Position numbers and translations under genes: made by a program
The notes under the pieces: model-generated
Database searches by the model: none
What the model saw: only the letters and a program-made list of their open reading frames with translations
What the model was told of the DNA's origin: nothing
Source: Candidatus Methylomirabilis sp.
GTDB taxonomy: Bacteria > Muiribacteriota > Ozemobacteria > Ozemobacterales > Ozemobacteraceae
Reading direction: 5' to 3'
DNA: 64,000 nucleotides
NCBI GenBank assembly: GCA_020722725.1
Contig: DYKG01000001.1
Span: 124,001 to 188,000, forward strand
In this document: positions 50,932 to 59,108 of the stretch, one piece after another
Layout: every line of letters begins with the position of its first letter
Position numbering within the stretch: the stretch's first letter is position 1

Positions 50932-51831
50932 TTATTCCATTTCGCGAGGGGGTGGAGGGGGTATAAATGTTTCTTCAACAGCAGGCTCAAGGTCATCGAT
51001 GGGGGGGCCACTGAGTTTGCGTAGAAAATCAGAATGAGAATTGAGCCAGTCCTGGGTTTCGCCCAGGGTGATATTGATGCGGTCGATATTGGAAGACAAG
51101 CCTTCCGGGCTGCTGTCGAGAGCAATTTCTTCGCGAACCAGAAGCATCTGGCTTTCGATGCGCTGCAGCTCCATTTCGACCAGCATTTCGTTTTCTCTGG
51201 CATTGGCAAGATTTTCGAGACGTTTGCGCTGAATCTCGATATTGCTTTTCAGCGACTTTTCAAGAGCTGCGCCAATGTTGGGGGTTTTCAGCTGGTTTTC
51301 AAGCTTTCGCAGTTCTTTGTTTATTTCTTCTGGTTTGGTTCGGGCCAGGCTTTCTTGAATCAACTGCTTGGTTTTGAGCAGTTTGAGGAAAATGGTTGGC
51401 AGGTGATTGAGAGTTTCCTGTTTGCTCTGATTGAGAAAGCCTGCCGATTCATCAAGGTTCCAGTTCATCAGCCTGTTGATTTCAGAAAGATTGCTGTTGA
51501 GCTTGTTAAGGCGGTTCTGAAGCTCCTGGTCAAGGGATGAAACCATTTCATGCATTTTGCTGCTGCGGTCTTTCTGGATGTTTTCGTATTGCTTCGATTC
51601 TACGTAATTCTGAAATCCTGGATTGGTGGAAAGGTAATAAAGATAGATGATTTCAAGGGCGAGACCCATGAACCAGAAGCCGGGGTTGCCGAAGCCGAGA
51701 ATGAATGTGCCAAGAATGAAAAGCTTATTAACCGGAATTTCACCCATGCCTTTTATGTTTAGCCCGGCGTTGAAAGCCTCGGTCAAATAATCAGAAAATC
51801 CGGGTTTATATTTTTTGTTGATCATTTTCAA
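50932..51831 (-). CDS. Two-helix membrane protein with long cytoplasmic coiled coil
   Basis: A 299-residue protein. Two adjacent hydrophobic segments (about residues 35-52 and 53-70, ILGTFILGFG and WFMGLALEIIYLYYL) are followed by about 200 residues of charged helices with coiled-coil character (ELQNRLNKLNSNLSEINRLM, NKELRKLENQL, EKSLKSNIEIQRKRLENL). It ends in a proline-rich tail (IPPPPPREME). I recognise no family. It overlaps the ABC ATPase gene by 4 bp. The layout suggests a membrane scaffold linking the transporter to cytoplasmic PspA or AAA+ assemblies (inference). Confidence 0.78.
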   Translation of the reverse strand: MKMINKKYKPGFSDYLTEAFNAGLNIKGMGEIPVNKLFILGTFILGFGNPGFWFMGLALEIIYLYYLSTNPGFQNYVESKQYENIQKDRSSKMHEMVSSLDQELQNRLNKLNSNLSEINRLMNWNLDESAGFLNQSKQETLNHLPTIFLKLLKTKQLIQESLARTKPEEINKELRKLENQLKTPNIGAALEKSLKSNIEIQRKRLENLANARENEMLVEMELQRIESQMLLVREEIALDSSPEGLSSNIDRINITLGETQDWLNSHSDFLRKLSGPPIDDLEPAVEETFIPPPPPREME

Positions 51832-52964
51832 TTTATGTCACCAATTTTAATAAATTCGTCGGTAATTTCTTTCAATGCCGCTTTGAAAGGCTGGCTTTCC
51901 TGGACTTCGAGGGGGGAATGGCCGGGAATTTTGCCGATTGCTTCAGGAGGAATGAAAATCTGTTTGTTCAACCGACCAGGTGAAGGAGTGAACATGAAAA
52001 TACGGTCGCTGAGATAAAGTGCTTCAGCCAGGGAGTGGGTAATGATGAAAACTGTTGCTTCTACTTCATGCCACAGATCGGTGATCAATTGCTGCATTTC
52101 GATGCGGGTCGGCTCGTCGAGGGCAGAAAACGGTTCATCCATGAAGATGATGCGGGGCTTGAGAACCAGGGTTCTGGCGATGGCCACCCGCTGCTGCTGA
52201 CCGCCCGATAACTGATAGGGGTATTTGTCTTCGTGCCCGTTAAGCCCGACTTTTTTGATCATTTCCATTGCCAGATGGTTCATGGTTTTGTCTGAAAAAC
52301 CAAGTTCTTCACGGTTGAGCTCGAGACCGAATTTAACGTTATCGAGCACGGTCAGGTGCGGAAAAGAACTGTATTTCTGGAAAATCATGCCGCGATCCCG
52401 CCCAGGGCCTTTGACTGGCTTATTTCTAACCAGTATTTCGCCATGGGTGGGCGGACCCACTTCCTGAAAAGCCTGAATCAGATTGAGCACGGTTGATTTG
52501 CCGCAGCCGGATGGGCCAACCAGGGCAATGAACTCGCCAACATCGGGTAGATCTTCGATTTCAAAAGAAACATTTTCGATGGCCACGAATTCGTTTTCGG
52601 TGCCTTTATTGAAGATTTTTGTGACGTTCTTGAAAGAAACGATTGGCTGGTATCTGCGTTTCTCGGCAATTGGCGGTGCATGAATCAGGCCGCAGGGGCT
52701 GGTGAAAGACTGTTCAAGCTTTCTTGACTCAGCTTTAAGTTCGTTTTTGGCGGTTATCGAAATTGAGGGTTTGGCTTCTGAGGAAAGCCGACTTTGGTTT
52801 TTCTCACCCGTTTCAGGGAATGGAAACGCAGCCTGTTTTGCCGCTGGCTTTGCAATAGCAATCGCTGCCGGCTTTTTTCCAGGCTCTTCATTCCTGGTTT
52901 CAAATTTTATAAAAAGACCGATAAAGCTTTTCAGCCAGCCGGGAATTTTATCGAACATGCTCAT
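51828..52964 (-). CDS. ABC transporter ATPase (NrtD/SsuB/TauB type) with amphipathic N-terminal extension
   Basis: A 378-residue protein. Residues about 110-350 are an ABC ATPase of the nitrate/sulfonate/taurine class: Walker A GPSGCGKST, signature LSGGQQQRVAIA, Walker B IIFMDEPFSALDEP and the switch His in FIITHSLAEAL. The family is usually about 250 residues. Here ~105 extra residues precede it, beginning with FDKIPGWLKSFIGLFIKFE, an amphipathic helix that closely resembles the membrane-binding N-terminus of the PspA encoded in the same operon (GFFGLFIKGLE). A Pro/Ala/Lys-rich linker follows. It overlaps both neighbouring genes by 4 bp. Confidence 0.92.
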   Translation of the reverse strand: MSMFDKIPGWLKSFIGLFIKFETRNEEPGKKPAAIAIAKPAAKQAAFPFPETGEKNQSRLSSEAKPSISITAKNELKAESRKLEQSFTSPCGLIHAPPIAEKRRYQPIVSFKNVTKIFNKGTENEFVAIENVSFEIEDLPDVGEFIALVGPSGCGKSTVLNLIQAFQEVGPPTHGEILVRNKPVKGPGRDRGMIFQKYSSFPHLTVLDNVKFGLELNREELGFSDKTMNHLAMEMIKKVGLNGHEDKYPYQLSGGQQQRVAIARTLVLKPRIIFMDEPFSALDEPTRIEMQQLITDLWHEVEATVFIITHSLAEALYLSDRIFMFTPSPGRLNKQIFIPPEAIGKIPGHSPLEVQESQPFKAALKEITDEFIKIGDIN

Positions 52965-54169
52965 CGTTTCTGGCTCCGGTATGGGAACAGGCGGTCGCCG
53001 ATCTTTTCCCAGATTTTGTCGGTGATGAATGCCATGATGACGATGGCCATGAGAACCAGGTAAATGTCTTCGCGCGGGCCTCTTCTCTGACTGGTTAGAA
53101 TGAGGGTGCCGACTCCCTTGCTGCCCATGTCAACCATTTCTGCGAGAATTATATAGCCCCAGCCGATGCCGAAGCCAAGCCGCATGGCATCAAAAATTTT
53201 GGGCAATGCAATGGGCAAAAGAATGTTGTTGAGAATTTGAAACTTTCTTGCCCCAAGAGTAAGGCCGGTCTGCAGATACACGTTGTCTACTTCTTCCAGT
53301 GCTTTGACGAAAAGGGGCAGCAGATAAATGGCAAAACCAAGAGCAAGAAACATTATTTTCTGTTGTTCAGTGGTTCCGAACAGAACCATGGTGAGGGGCA
53401 CCAGCGCAGGAATTGGCAGGTATCCGCCAAACATCATCAGTGGTGCAAAAAGAGCATGAAATTTTGAATAGGTGCCCATCAGCAGTGAAACTGGAAAAAC
53501 TATGATGAAAGCAACGAAAAAGCCCGCACCTACTCTGAGAAAACTAAACAGAATATTGGTAAGCAGACTTCTTTCGACCCACAATGAGGGAAGAGAGCGA
53601 AAAACTTCAGATGGACCAGGAAGAATAACCTGGGAAATCAGGCGCGACTCGACAACTTCAAATTTGTAGGTGATGGTTCCGCCAAAGCTTGCCGAGGGTT
53701 TGGGCTGGTCAACGTTGGTAATGTCAACAGCGCCGCTGGAGTTTTCTACGGTTGCTGAGCCGCTTGCTGTTTCATCTTTTGCAGATTCGGGAAGGTTGCG
53801 GCCGACGATTTTGCCAGGTGGTAGAGTGATTCTTACCGAATTGCCCGATACCCTGGCGGGTAACATGCCCAGATTCAGTCGGTTTTTGCCCTTGATCAAA
53901 ACGGTGCTGGAATCATCTGAATAATCAAGGGTGGCCTGATCTATCGTGTAGCGAATCTTTTCACTAAAAAAGTGCCCAACCGGTGGTGGATTGCTTTCGA
54001 AACCCTCGAACCGGCCTTCGGGAAACTCGATGGTGGTCGAATGTCCTGAGGTGACGAAAGACCAGATGGATAGCAGCATAAAAATAGGCAAAACTCCGAG
54101 AATTATTTTTTCCCGGGCGTTAACCTCTATGCGAATTCCAAATAAATTTTTAAACAGGCTATTGATCAT
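52961..54169 (-). CDS. ABC transporter permease with large extracytoplasmic insert
   Basis: ATG 54169 is preferred; a longer frame to 54250 would run through the intergenic hairpin and into the upstream gene. The 402-residue product has a first membrane helix (about residues 23-40, LGVLPIFMLLSIWSF). About 150 residues of beta-rich, Ser/Pro-containing extracytoplasmic sequence follow. Then comes a BPD_transp_1 permease domain (about 205-395), with LPGPSEVFRSLPSLW at its start and LTLGARKFQILNNILLPIALP as the EAA coupling loop. SsuC/TauC permeases are about 260 residues and lack the insert. It probably forms the channel with the downstream ATPase, and the insert may contact the OmpA-fused binding proteins (inference). 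Confidence 0.88.
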   Translation of the reverse strand: MINSLFKNLFGIRIEVNAREKIILGVLPIFMLLSIWSFVTSGHSTTIEFPEGRFEGFESNPPPVGHFFSEKIRYTIDQATLDYSDDSSTVLIKGKNRLNLGMLPARVSGNSVRITLPPGKIVGRNLPESAKDETASGSATVENSSGAVDITNVDQPKPSASFGGTITYKFEVVESRLISQVILPGPSEVFRSLPSLWVERSLLTNILFSFLRVGAGFFVAFIIVFPVSLLMGTYSKFHALFAPLMMFGGYLPIPALVPLTMVLFGTTEQQKIMFLALGFAIYLLPLFVKALEEVDNVYLQTGLTLGARKFQILNNILLPIALPKIFDAMRLGFGIGWGYIILAEMVDMGSKGVGTLILTSQRRGPREDIYLVLMAIVIMAFITDKIWEKIGDRLFPYRSQKR

Positions 54170-54176
54170 TTTTAAA

Positions 54177-54203
54177 CCATGCCCCGGATCAACCGGGGCA
54201 TGG
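54177..54203. promoter_or_regulatory. Strong intergenic hairpin within the PspA/ABC operon
   Basis: CCATGCCCCGG pairs perfectly with CCGGGGCATGG around the loop ATCAA. It lies 9 bp past the stop of the binding-protein gene and 7 bp before the permease start. No T run follows on the minus strand, so mRNA stabilisation of the upstream binding-protein message or partial attenuation is more likely than full termination. Confidence 0.75.
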
Positions 54204-54212
54204 GGTGATAGT

Positions 54213-55859
54213 TCAGTTGCTTTCTGGTGGATAAACCGAGATTTCAACACGGCGGTTAAGTGCCTGGTTCATCGGGTTATCCGGGTCAGCGGGTTTATCC
54301 CAGCCTGCTCCTTCAACTACAAATTTTTTCGAATCAAACTTGTAGTTGTCGATCAGGGCGCGTTTAACTGCTTCGGCGCGGGCATTACTCAGATCTTTCA
54401 CGATCTTTTCAGGGATTTTGCCTTTCATTGAGCTGTCAGTGTGGCCGGTAATTGCAACTACTGCCCGGTCATAAGCTCCGACCAGTCTGGCGACTTTTTC
54501 AAGCGTGGCAGCCACGTTGGGGTCATAAAGAGTATTAGCCATCGGCACGCCGGCAAGGTCATGGGCCGGTTCGTAGATGTTTGCAGAATTGGGGTAGAAA
54601 TTGATACGAACCGTCTGGGTAATGATCGGTGCCTCAGCAACAACCTTCTTGTAGGTAGTTGGTACGAACTTGCTTACGTAATTGTCTTTGTGATGTTTGA
54701 AAGTTCCGGCTTTTTCAAGAGCCTGAATCATGCTGAAATCCATGATCTGGTTGAAATTTACCGGTTCTTTGATCAGGCCGGCCTGCTGGTAAATGAAGTT
54801 GATGTTCTTCCAGGTTCTTTCAAAGTTGGTAGGGTTGTTGGCATTGGTGAAGAATTCTTTGTTTTCAGCGAAGTTGGTTGAATGGGCGTCAGCCTCCATG
54901 GCGGTAACGTCTTCGACCTTCATGCCATAGCCATCAGCCATCCATTGAAAGGCTTTGGCCTTGAACGTTTTGTCTTCAAGAAGATCCATGCCTTCTAAAA
55001 TTCCGGCAATCAGCCCTTTAACGATTTCCGGTTTGTCGCGGGCGAAGTCGGCGCGAACGGCCCAGACGTCGGCAATCAGCTTGTTGGCCTCGGCGGTCGT
55101 GGTAAGAATTCTGGTTCCGGCAACTTTTTCGGGAATCGTGTAAATATCGGGAGCCCAGCTTACGCAGGCGTCAATGGCGGGATCTGAAACAAATGCGGCG
55201 GCGGCTTCAAAAGCGGTTGAAGTATATTTGTGGGTAACTTCATTGAGGCCGATGCCGGCGTTGATCAGCAGATTGCTGATGAAATACTGGGAAGGGCTGT
55301 TCTGAGCATAAACGATGGTTTTACCCTTGAGGTCTGATACCGATCTGATCCTGGTGCGGCAAACAATACCATCACCGCCGCTTGACCAGTCTATCTGCTG
55401 AAAAACGCGGGGTGCGGTGCGACTGTCAGCCATCAGACCGGGAGCGAACAGGGCGATCATATCGAGAGTGCCCCAGAGAACATGGCTGTTGCCGGATGCG
55501 TATGCATCGCGGGCGGCGACCGGGTCATCGATCAGCTGAAGATTAACTTTGAAACCATACTTTTTGAAAAACACACTTTCTTCACTGGGTGCAAAGCCGT
55601 GGTTGGCAGCAATGATCGGCAGCCAGCCTGCCCAGACGTTGATTGGGAAAACCACGATTTTTTCTTTGTCATCCCATTTGTAGTTTGAGGTGCCGGTTAC
55701 CGGTGGCAGCGTTTCGCGAGGTACGAACTTATACTCGCTGACAGTGGTTACCGAATTGGTGTCTGGTGCTTCAACCGAAGTTTTTTCCTGGGCTGAAACG
55801 GAAATTGTGCTGGATATTAAAAATGAGATTAAAACAAAAATTTTAAACAAAATTTTCAT
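54213..55859 (-). CDS. Secreted ABC substrate-binding protein fused to OmpA peptidoglycan-binding domain
   Basis: A 548-residue protein (ATG 55859; a TTG two codons earlier is closer to the GGAG site and possible). A cleavable signal peptide (FVLISFLISSTISVSA) precedes a NMT1/SsuA-type substrate-binding domain at about residues 60-390 (FPINVWAGWLPIIAANHGF, GKTIVYAQNSPSQYFI, ACVSWAPDIYT). An OmpA C-terminal domain follows at about 420-545 (VRINFYPNSANIYEP, ITGHTDSSMKG, LSNARAEAVKRAL, NQALNRRVEISVYP). Its Asp and Arg diaminopimelate-binding residues are retained. The fusion would hold the binding protein on the cell wall. It is closely similar to the gene at 56643 and lies 16 bp after pspA. Confidence 0.9.
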   Translation of the reverse strand: MKILFKIFVLISFLISSTISVSAQEKTSVEAPDTNSVTTVSEYKFVPRETLPPVTGTSNYKWDDKEKIVVFPINVWAGWLPIIAANHGFAPSEESVFFKKYGFKVNLQLIDDPVAARDAYASGNSHVLWGTLDMIALFAPGLMADSRTAPRVFQQIDWSSGGDGIVCRTRIRSVSDLKGKTIVYAQNSPSQYFISNLLINAGIGLNEVTHKYTSTAFEAAAAFVSDPAIDACVSWAPDIYTIPEKVAGTRILTTTAEANKLIADVWAVRADFARDKPEIVKGLIAGILEGMDLLEDKTFKAKAFQWMADGYGMKVEDVTAMEADAHSTNFAENKEFFTNANNPTNFERTWKNINFIYQQAGLIKEPVNFNQIMDFSMIQALEKAGTFKHHKDNYVSKFVPTTYKKVVAEAPIITQTVRINFYPNSANIYEPAHDLAGVPMANTLYDPNVAATLEKVARLVGAYDRAVVAITGHTDSSMKGKIPEKIVKDLSNARAEAVKRALIDNYKFDSKKFVVEGAGWDKPADPDNPMNQALNRRVEISVYPPESN

Positions 55860-55875
55860 GATCAATTATCTCCGG

Positions 55876-56628
55876 TTAATTTTTTTCCATGGGGCCCATG
55901 CCGCGCTGTGGGGGGGCAATCGGCTCGATATCTTCCGGGGTTACGGTAGTATCCATGCCGCTCATTGACATGAATTCAGCCAGAGCTGCGTCGCCCAGGG
56001 CTTCCTGCTCCCCTTCTTTCATTTCGATTTCAGTGGTGTCGTAAGTTCCTTTGACAACCCTGACTTTTCCTGCCGCTTTGTCGCGTCTTTCATGAAGAAT
56101 CTCGGTAACCCGGTTCATAGTGTCGCCACTGGCACCGATACCACTAATCATGCCCTTTGCCATTTCCTGAAGTTCGGCCTGGGCTTCGAGCATTTCAGCT
56201 TCACTGACAAGTGACTGCAGCTTTTCGATTTTGGCCTGCGCTTCTCTGATTGAAACATCGCGGGATCTTTCAAGATCTTTGAAGGTTTTGTCGGCGAGTT
56301 CAAGCTGCTGCTGATTTTCTTCAAGCTGGGCTTTTACGGTCTGCAACTGCAACGCCAGCTGGCCCGCGACCTTTTTGTTGCCGGCCTTGATGTTGGCGGT
56401 AATTTTGGCAGTAAGTTCTTTTTCTTTTGCCGAAAGGGTTTTGACCTGCCGCATCAAGCGTTCGGTGAACGCGGCATGGTTGGCCAGATTCTCGTTGAAT
56501 CGTGAAATCTGGTTGCGCAGGTTTTCTTTTTCCGCTTCAATAAGTGCTTCGGGGTTGCTTGATTCAAGGCCTTTGATAAAAAGACCGAAGAATCCACGAA
56601 TAAGATTCATTAACCGCTTGAACATCAT
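55876..56628 (-). CDS. pspA: PspA/IM30 family membrane-stress protein
   Basis: A 250-residue protein with the N-terminal amphipathic helix (FKRLMNLIRGFFGLFIKGLE) that inserts in stressed membranes. A long coiled coil of ESCRT-III-type helices follows (LRNQISRFNENLANHAAFTE, LQTVKAQLEENQQQLELADK, AQAKIEKLQSLVSEAEM). A C-terminal extension with GMDTTVTPEDIEPIAPPQ is absent from classical PspA (about 222 residues). No PspF, PspB or PspC is nearby. Instead it sits between two binding-protein/OmpA genes and ahead of an AAA+ gene, a non-classical context. GGAG precedes ATGATG at 56628-56623. Confidence 0.93.
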   Translation of the reverse strand: MMFKRLMNLIRGFFGLFIKGLESSNPEALIEAEKENLRNQISRFNENLANHAAFTERLMRQVKTLSAKEKELTAKITANIKAGNKKVAGQLALQLQTVKAQLEENQQQLELADKTFKDLERSRDVSIREAQAKIEKLQSLVSEAEMLEAQAELQEMAKGMISGIGASGDTMNRVTEILHERRDKAAGKVRVVKGTYDTTEIEMKEGEQEALGDAALAEFMSMSGMDTTVTPEDIEPIAPPQRGMGPMEKN

Positions 56629-56642
56629 CTATCTCCTTAAGT

Positions 56643-58400
56643 TTACTTTTCCGGGGTAAATACCTGAATCTCAACCCTGCGGTTGAGTGAGTGATTTAAC
56701 GGATCTGACGGATCTGCCGGTTCATCCCAGCCTTTGCCGGTAACCACGAATTTGTTGCGGGGAAACTGGTATTTGCGCACCAGGGCGGAACGAACTGAGT
56801 TGGCGCGGTCGGCAGAGAGGTCTTTTACCGCTTTCTCGGGCACCTTTCCCTTCATCGAGCTGTCGGTGTGACCGACAATGGCAACGGTTGCCCTTTCATA
56901 CTGGCCGACCATGCGGGCAATTTTTTCAAGAGTGGCGTCGACCGTTGGGTCGTAAAGGCTGTTCTGAATAGCCTGACCGAATTCGTCATGTTCAGGTTCG
57001 TAAATATTGTCGGAATTGGGGTAAAAATTGATGCGAACCGTTTGAGTAAGAACCGGGGCTTCAGCCGAAACTTTTTTGTAGCTGGTAGAAACAAAGCGGT
57101 TGACCTGCACTTCCTGCTGATCGGCAAACATGTTCCTGGCGGCAAAATTCTTGATTACTGAGAAATCGACCACTTCGTCGAAGCGCACCGGGGTTCCGAT
57201 AATTCCAAGTTCGCGATAAACGTGAATGATGTTTTTCCAGGTGCGTTCAAAGTTGGTCGGGCTGTTCTTATTCAGGAAAAAATTCTTGTTTTCGGCGAAA
57301 TTGGTAATGTACGCATCAGCCTCCATTGACTTGATGTCTTCAAGCTTCATGCCGTAGCCTTCGGCCATATGTTCAAATGCTTTGGTTTTTCTGGTCTGAT
57401 CTTTGAGCATGCCCATGCCTTCGAAAATGCCGGCGACCAGCCCTTCGATTATTTCCGGGTGGTCTTTGGCAAAATCGGCGCGGGCAGCCCAGACATCGGC
57501 AATCAGTCGGTTTGCATCGGCGGTGGTAGTCAGAATTCTGGTTCCGGCAATTTTTTCAGGAATTGTATAAATGTCTGGAGCCCAGCTGACGCAGGCGTTA
57601 ATACTGTTGTCTGACACAAAAGCTGCTGCTGCTTCAAATGCAGTTGAGGTATATTTGTGGTTTACCTTGTTCAAAGGTATGCCGGCATTCATGAGCAGGT
57701 TGGTAATCAGATACTGAGATGGGCTGTTCTGGGCATAAACAATGGTTTTGCCTTCAAGATCTTTAATCGATCTGATATTGCCGCGAACTACGATGCCGTC
57801 ACCACCACTCGACCAGTCAATCTGTTGAAAAACGCGGGGAGCCGTGCGGCTGTCTTTCATCAGACTCGGAGAGAAAAGGGCTATCATGTCGAGGGTGCCC
57901 CAGAGAATGTGCGATTCTCCAGATACAAAAGTGTCACGGGCGGTGACCGGGTCATCAATAAGTTTTAAATTTACCTTGAATCCGTATTTTTTGAAGAAAA
58001 CGCTTTCTTCACTCGGAGAAAAGCCATTGTTGGCGGCAATAATCGGCAGCCAGCCAAACCAGACGTTAATCGGAAAAACCACGATTTTTTCTTTTTCATC
58101 CCACTTGTAACCCGACACGCCGGAAACAGGCGGCAGTGCTTCTTTTGGCACATAGGAATATTCCTGGACAGTGGTAACGCCTTTTGTGTCAGGGGCTTCA
58201 ACGGTAGTTTTCTGGGTAACTGTGGCGTTTGCCGGAAGGGGATCGACAGACTTGGTTTGAATCTGGGTGGCAGGGTCGGTGGGGAAAAATTTGCTTTTCA
58301 GCTCCGGCGAAAAAGAAATGGCAGCTGCTGCAATACAGCCTGCTACAAAAAGGAACATGATAAATTTGCCTAGAGGTGTTGGGCCTAACTCGTTGCTCAC
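56643..58400 (-). CDS. Membrane-anchored ABC substrate-binding protein fused to OmpA domain
   Basis: GTG 58400 is chosen because GGAGG lies 5 bp upstream; that site falls inside the longer frame from GTG 58424. The 585-residue product starts with a non-cleaved-looking membrane helix (KFIMFLFVAGCIAAAAISFS, about residues 10-28). A linker, a NMT1/SsuA-type binding domain (FPINVWFGWLPIIAANNGF, GKTIVYAQNSPSQYLI) and an OmpA domain (INFYPNSDNIYEPEHDE, IVGHTDSSMKG, NHSLNRRVEIQVFTP) follow. It is a paralogue of the protein at 54213, with long identical stretches in the binding domain. It has an inner-membrane anchor where the other is released, so it could bridge inner membrane and cell wall. It leads the operon. 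Confidence 0.9.
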   Translation of the reverse strand: MSNELGPTPLGKFIMFLFVAGCIAAAAISFSPELKSKFFPTDPATQIQTKSVDPLPANATVTQKTTVEAPDTKGVTTVQEYSYVPKEALPPVSGVSGYKWDEKEKIVVFPINVWFGWLPIIAANNGFSPSEESVFFKKYGFKVNLKLIDDPVTARDTFVSGESHILWGTLDMIALFSPSLMKDSRTAPRVFQQIDWSSGGDGIVVRGNIRSIKDLEGKTIVYAQNSPSQYLITNLLMNAGIPLNKVNHKYTSTAFEAAAAFVSDNSINACVSWAPDIYTIPEKIAGTRILTTTADANRLIADVWAARADFAKDHPEIIEGLVAGIFEGMGMLKDQTRKTKAFEHMAEGYGMKLEDIKSMEADAYITNFAENKNFFLNKNSPTNFERTWKNIIHVYRELGIIGTPVRFDEVVDFSVIKNFAARNMFADQQEVQVNRFVSTSYKKVSAEAPVLTQTVRINFYPNSDNIYEPEHDEFGQAIQNSLYDPTVDATLEKIARMVGQYERATVAIVGHTDSSMKGKVPEKAVKDLSADRANSVRSALVRKYQFPRNKFVVTGKGWDEPADPSDPLNHSLNRRVEIQVFTPEK

Positions 58401-58466
58401 TTCGTCCTCCTGAATGGTGTTCACTGGTGCGACAATAGCTTTAACCGCATATTCTCTGAATTATAT

Positions 58467-58496
58467 ATAATACTGAGTTTAGTGGAGGCAAAGCAA
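58467..58496 (-). promoter_or_regulatory. Promoter of the PspA/ABC operon
   Basis: On the minus strand TTGCTT (58496-58491) and TATTAT (58472-58467) are 18 bp apart, followed by an AT-rich run (TATATAAT), about 65 bp before the GTG start at 58400. Confidence 0.55.
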
Positions 58497-58541
58497 CCAA
58501 TTTTTGTACGGTAAAACTGCTATTTTGTCGATAAACACACT

Positions 58542-59108
58542 ATGAAAAGATTCCTGCTTCTCATCTTTATGCTTGGTCAGGCTTTATCGCCTGGTTTTGC
58601 CAAAACCGGCCCAACTCTTCTGATTGATAAAAGGGCTGATCAGAACATGTTTATTTACGGAATCGGACCTTCGGTGAAATATAAACGGGTTTCTGCTCCC
58701 CATGATTTTGGGGGCGATATGGCGATCTGGGGTGCGAGAATGTTTGCGGGAAAAATGAGAGATCCTGCTTTGGGGCTGGTTTATCAGGCAGGAACACTTA
58801 ATGGTAACAGCATGAAATTCAATCTTGAGATGGGCGGATTCACCCTTGAAGATTCGTTTCGAGAAGATTCACGGGTCAAATGGCGGGCTAGCTTTGGCGC
58901 GGGGACTTACAAACTGAGAACTCTCTCTTCTGGCCTGGTTTTGAACAAGGGTTCATTCACCTTTTTCGAACCGATGGTGGTAGGGGTATTGCCGCTTTCA
59001 CGGCACATCGTACTTGAATTTTCGACCGGATACACTTTTGCAGCCGGAAATGGGGTGCGAATCGAAGGTCTTGCTCTACAGTGGGAACTGCTTTTCGGAA
59101 AACTCTAA
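58542..59108 (+). CDS. Exported protein of unknown function, possibly a small outer-membrane barrel
   Basis: A 188-residue protein with a signal peptide (LLLIFMLGQALSPGFAKT). The mature part is Gly- and aromatic-rich with alternating strands and no helices (GIGPSVKYKRVSAPHDFGGD, SGLVLNKGSFTFFEPM, LEFSTGYTFAAGNGV), like an eight-stranded barrel or beta-sandwich. The end LLFGKL lacks the C-terminal Phe. I recognise no family. It is divergent from the PspA/ABC operon and its stop overlaps the stop of the TPR gene by 4 bp. Confidence 0.65.
   Translation: MKRFLLLIFMLGQALSPGFAKTGPTLLIDKRADQNMFIYGIGPSVKYKRVSAPHDFGGDMAIWGARMFAGKMRDPALGLVYQAGTLNGNSMKFNLEMGGFTLEDSFREDSRVKWRASFGAGTYKLRTLSSGLVLNKGSFTFFEPMVVGVLPLSRHIVLEFSTGYTFAAGNGVRIEGLALQWELLFGKL

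Noticed and set aside
58401..58424. Upstream GTG start for the anchored binding protein
   Set aside because: The GGAGG site lies inside the extension and points to GTG 58400.
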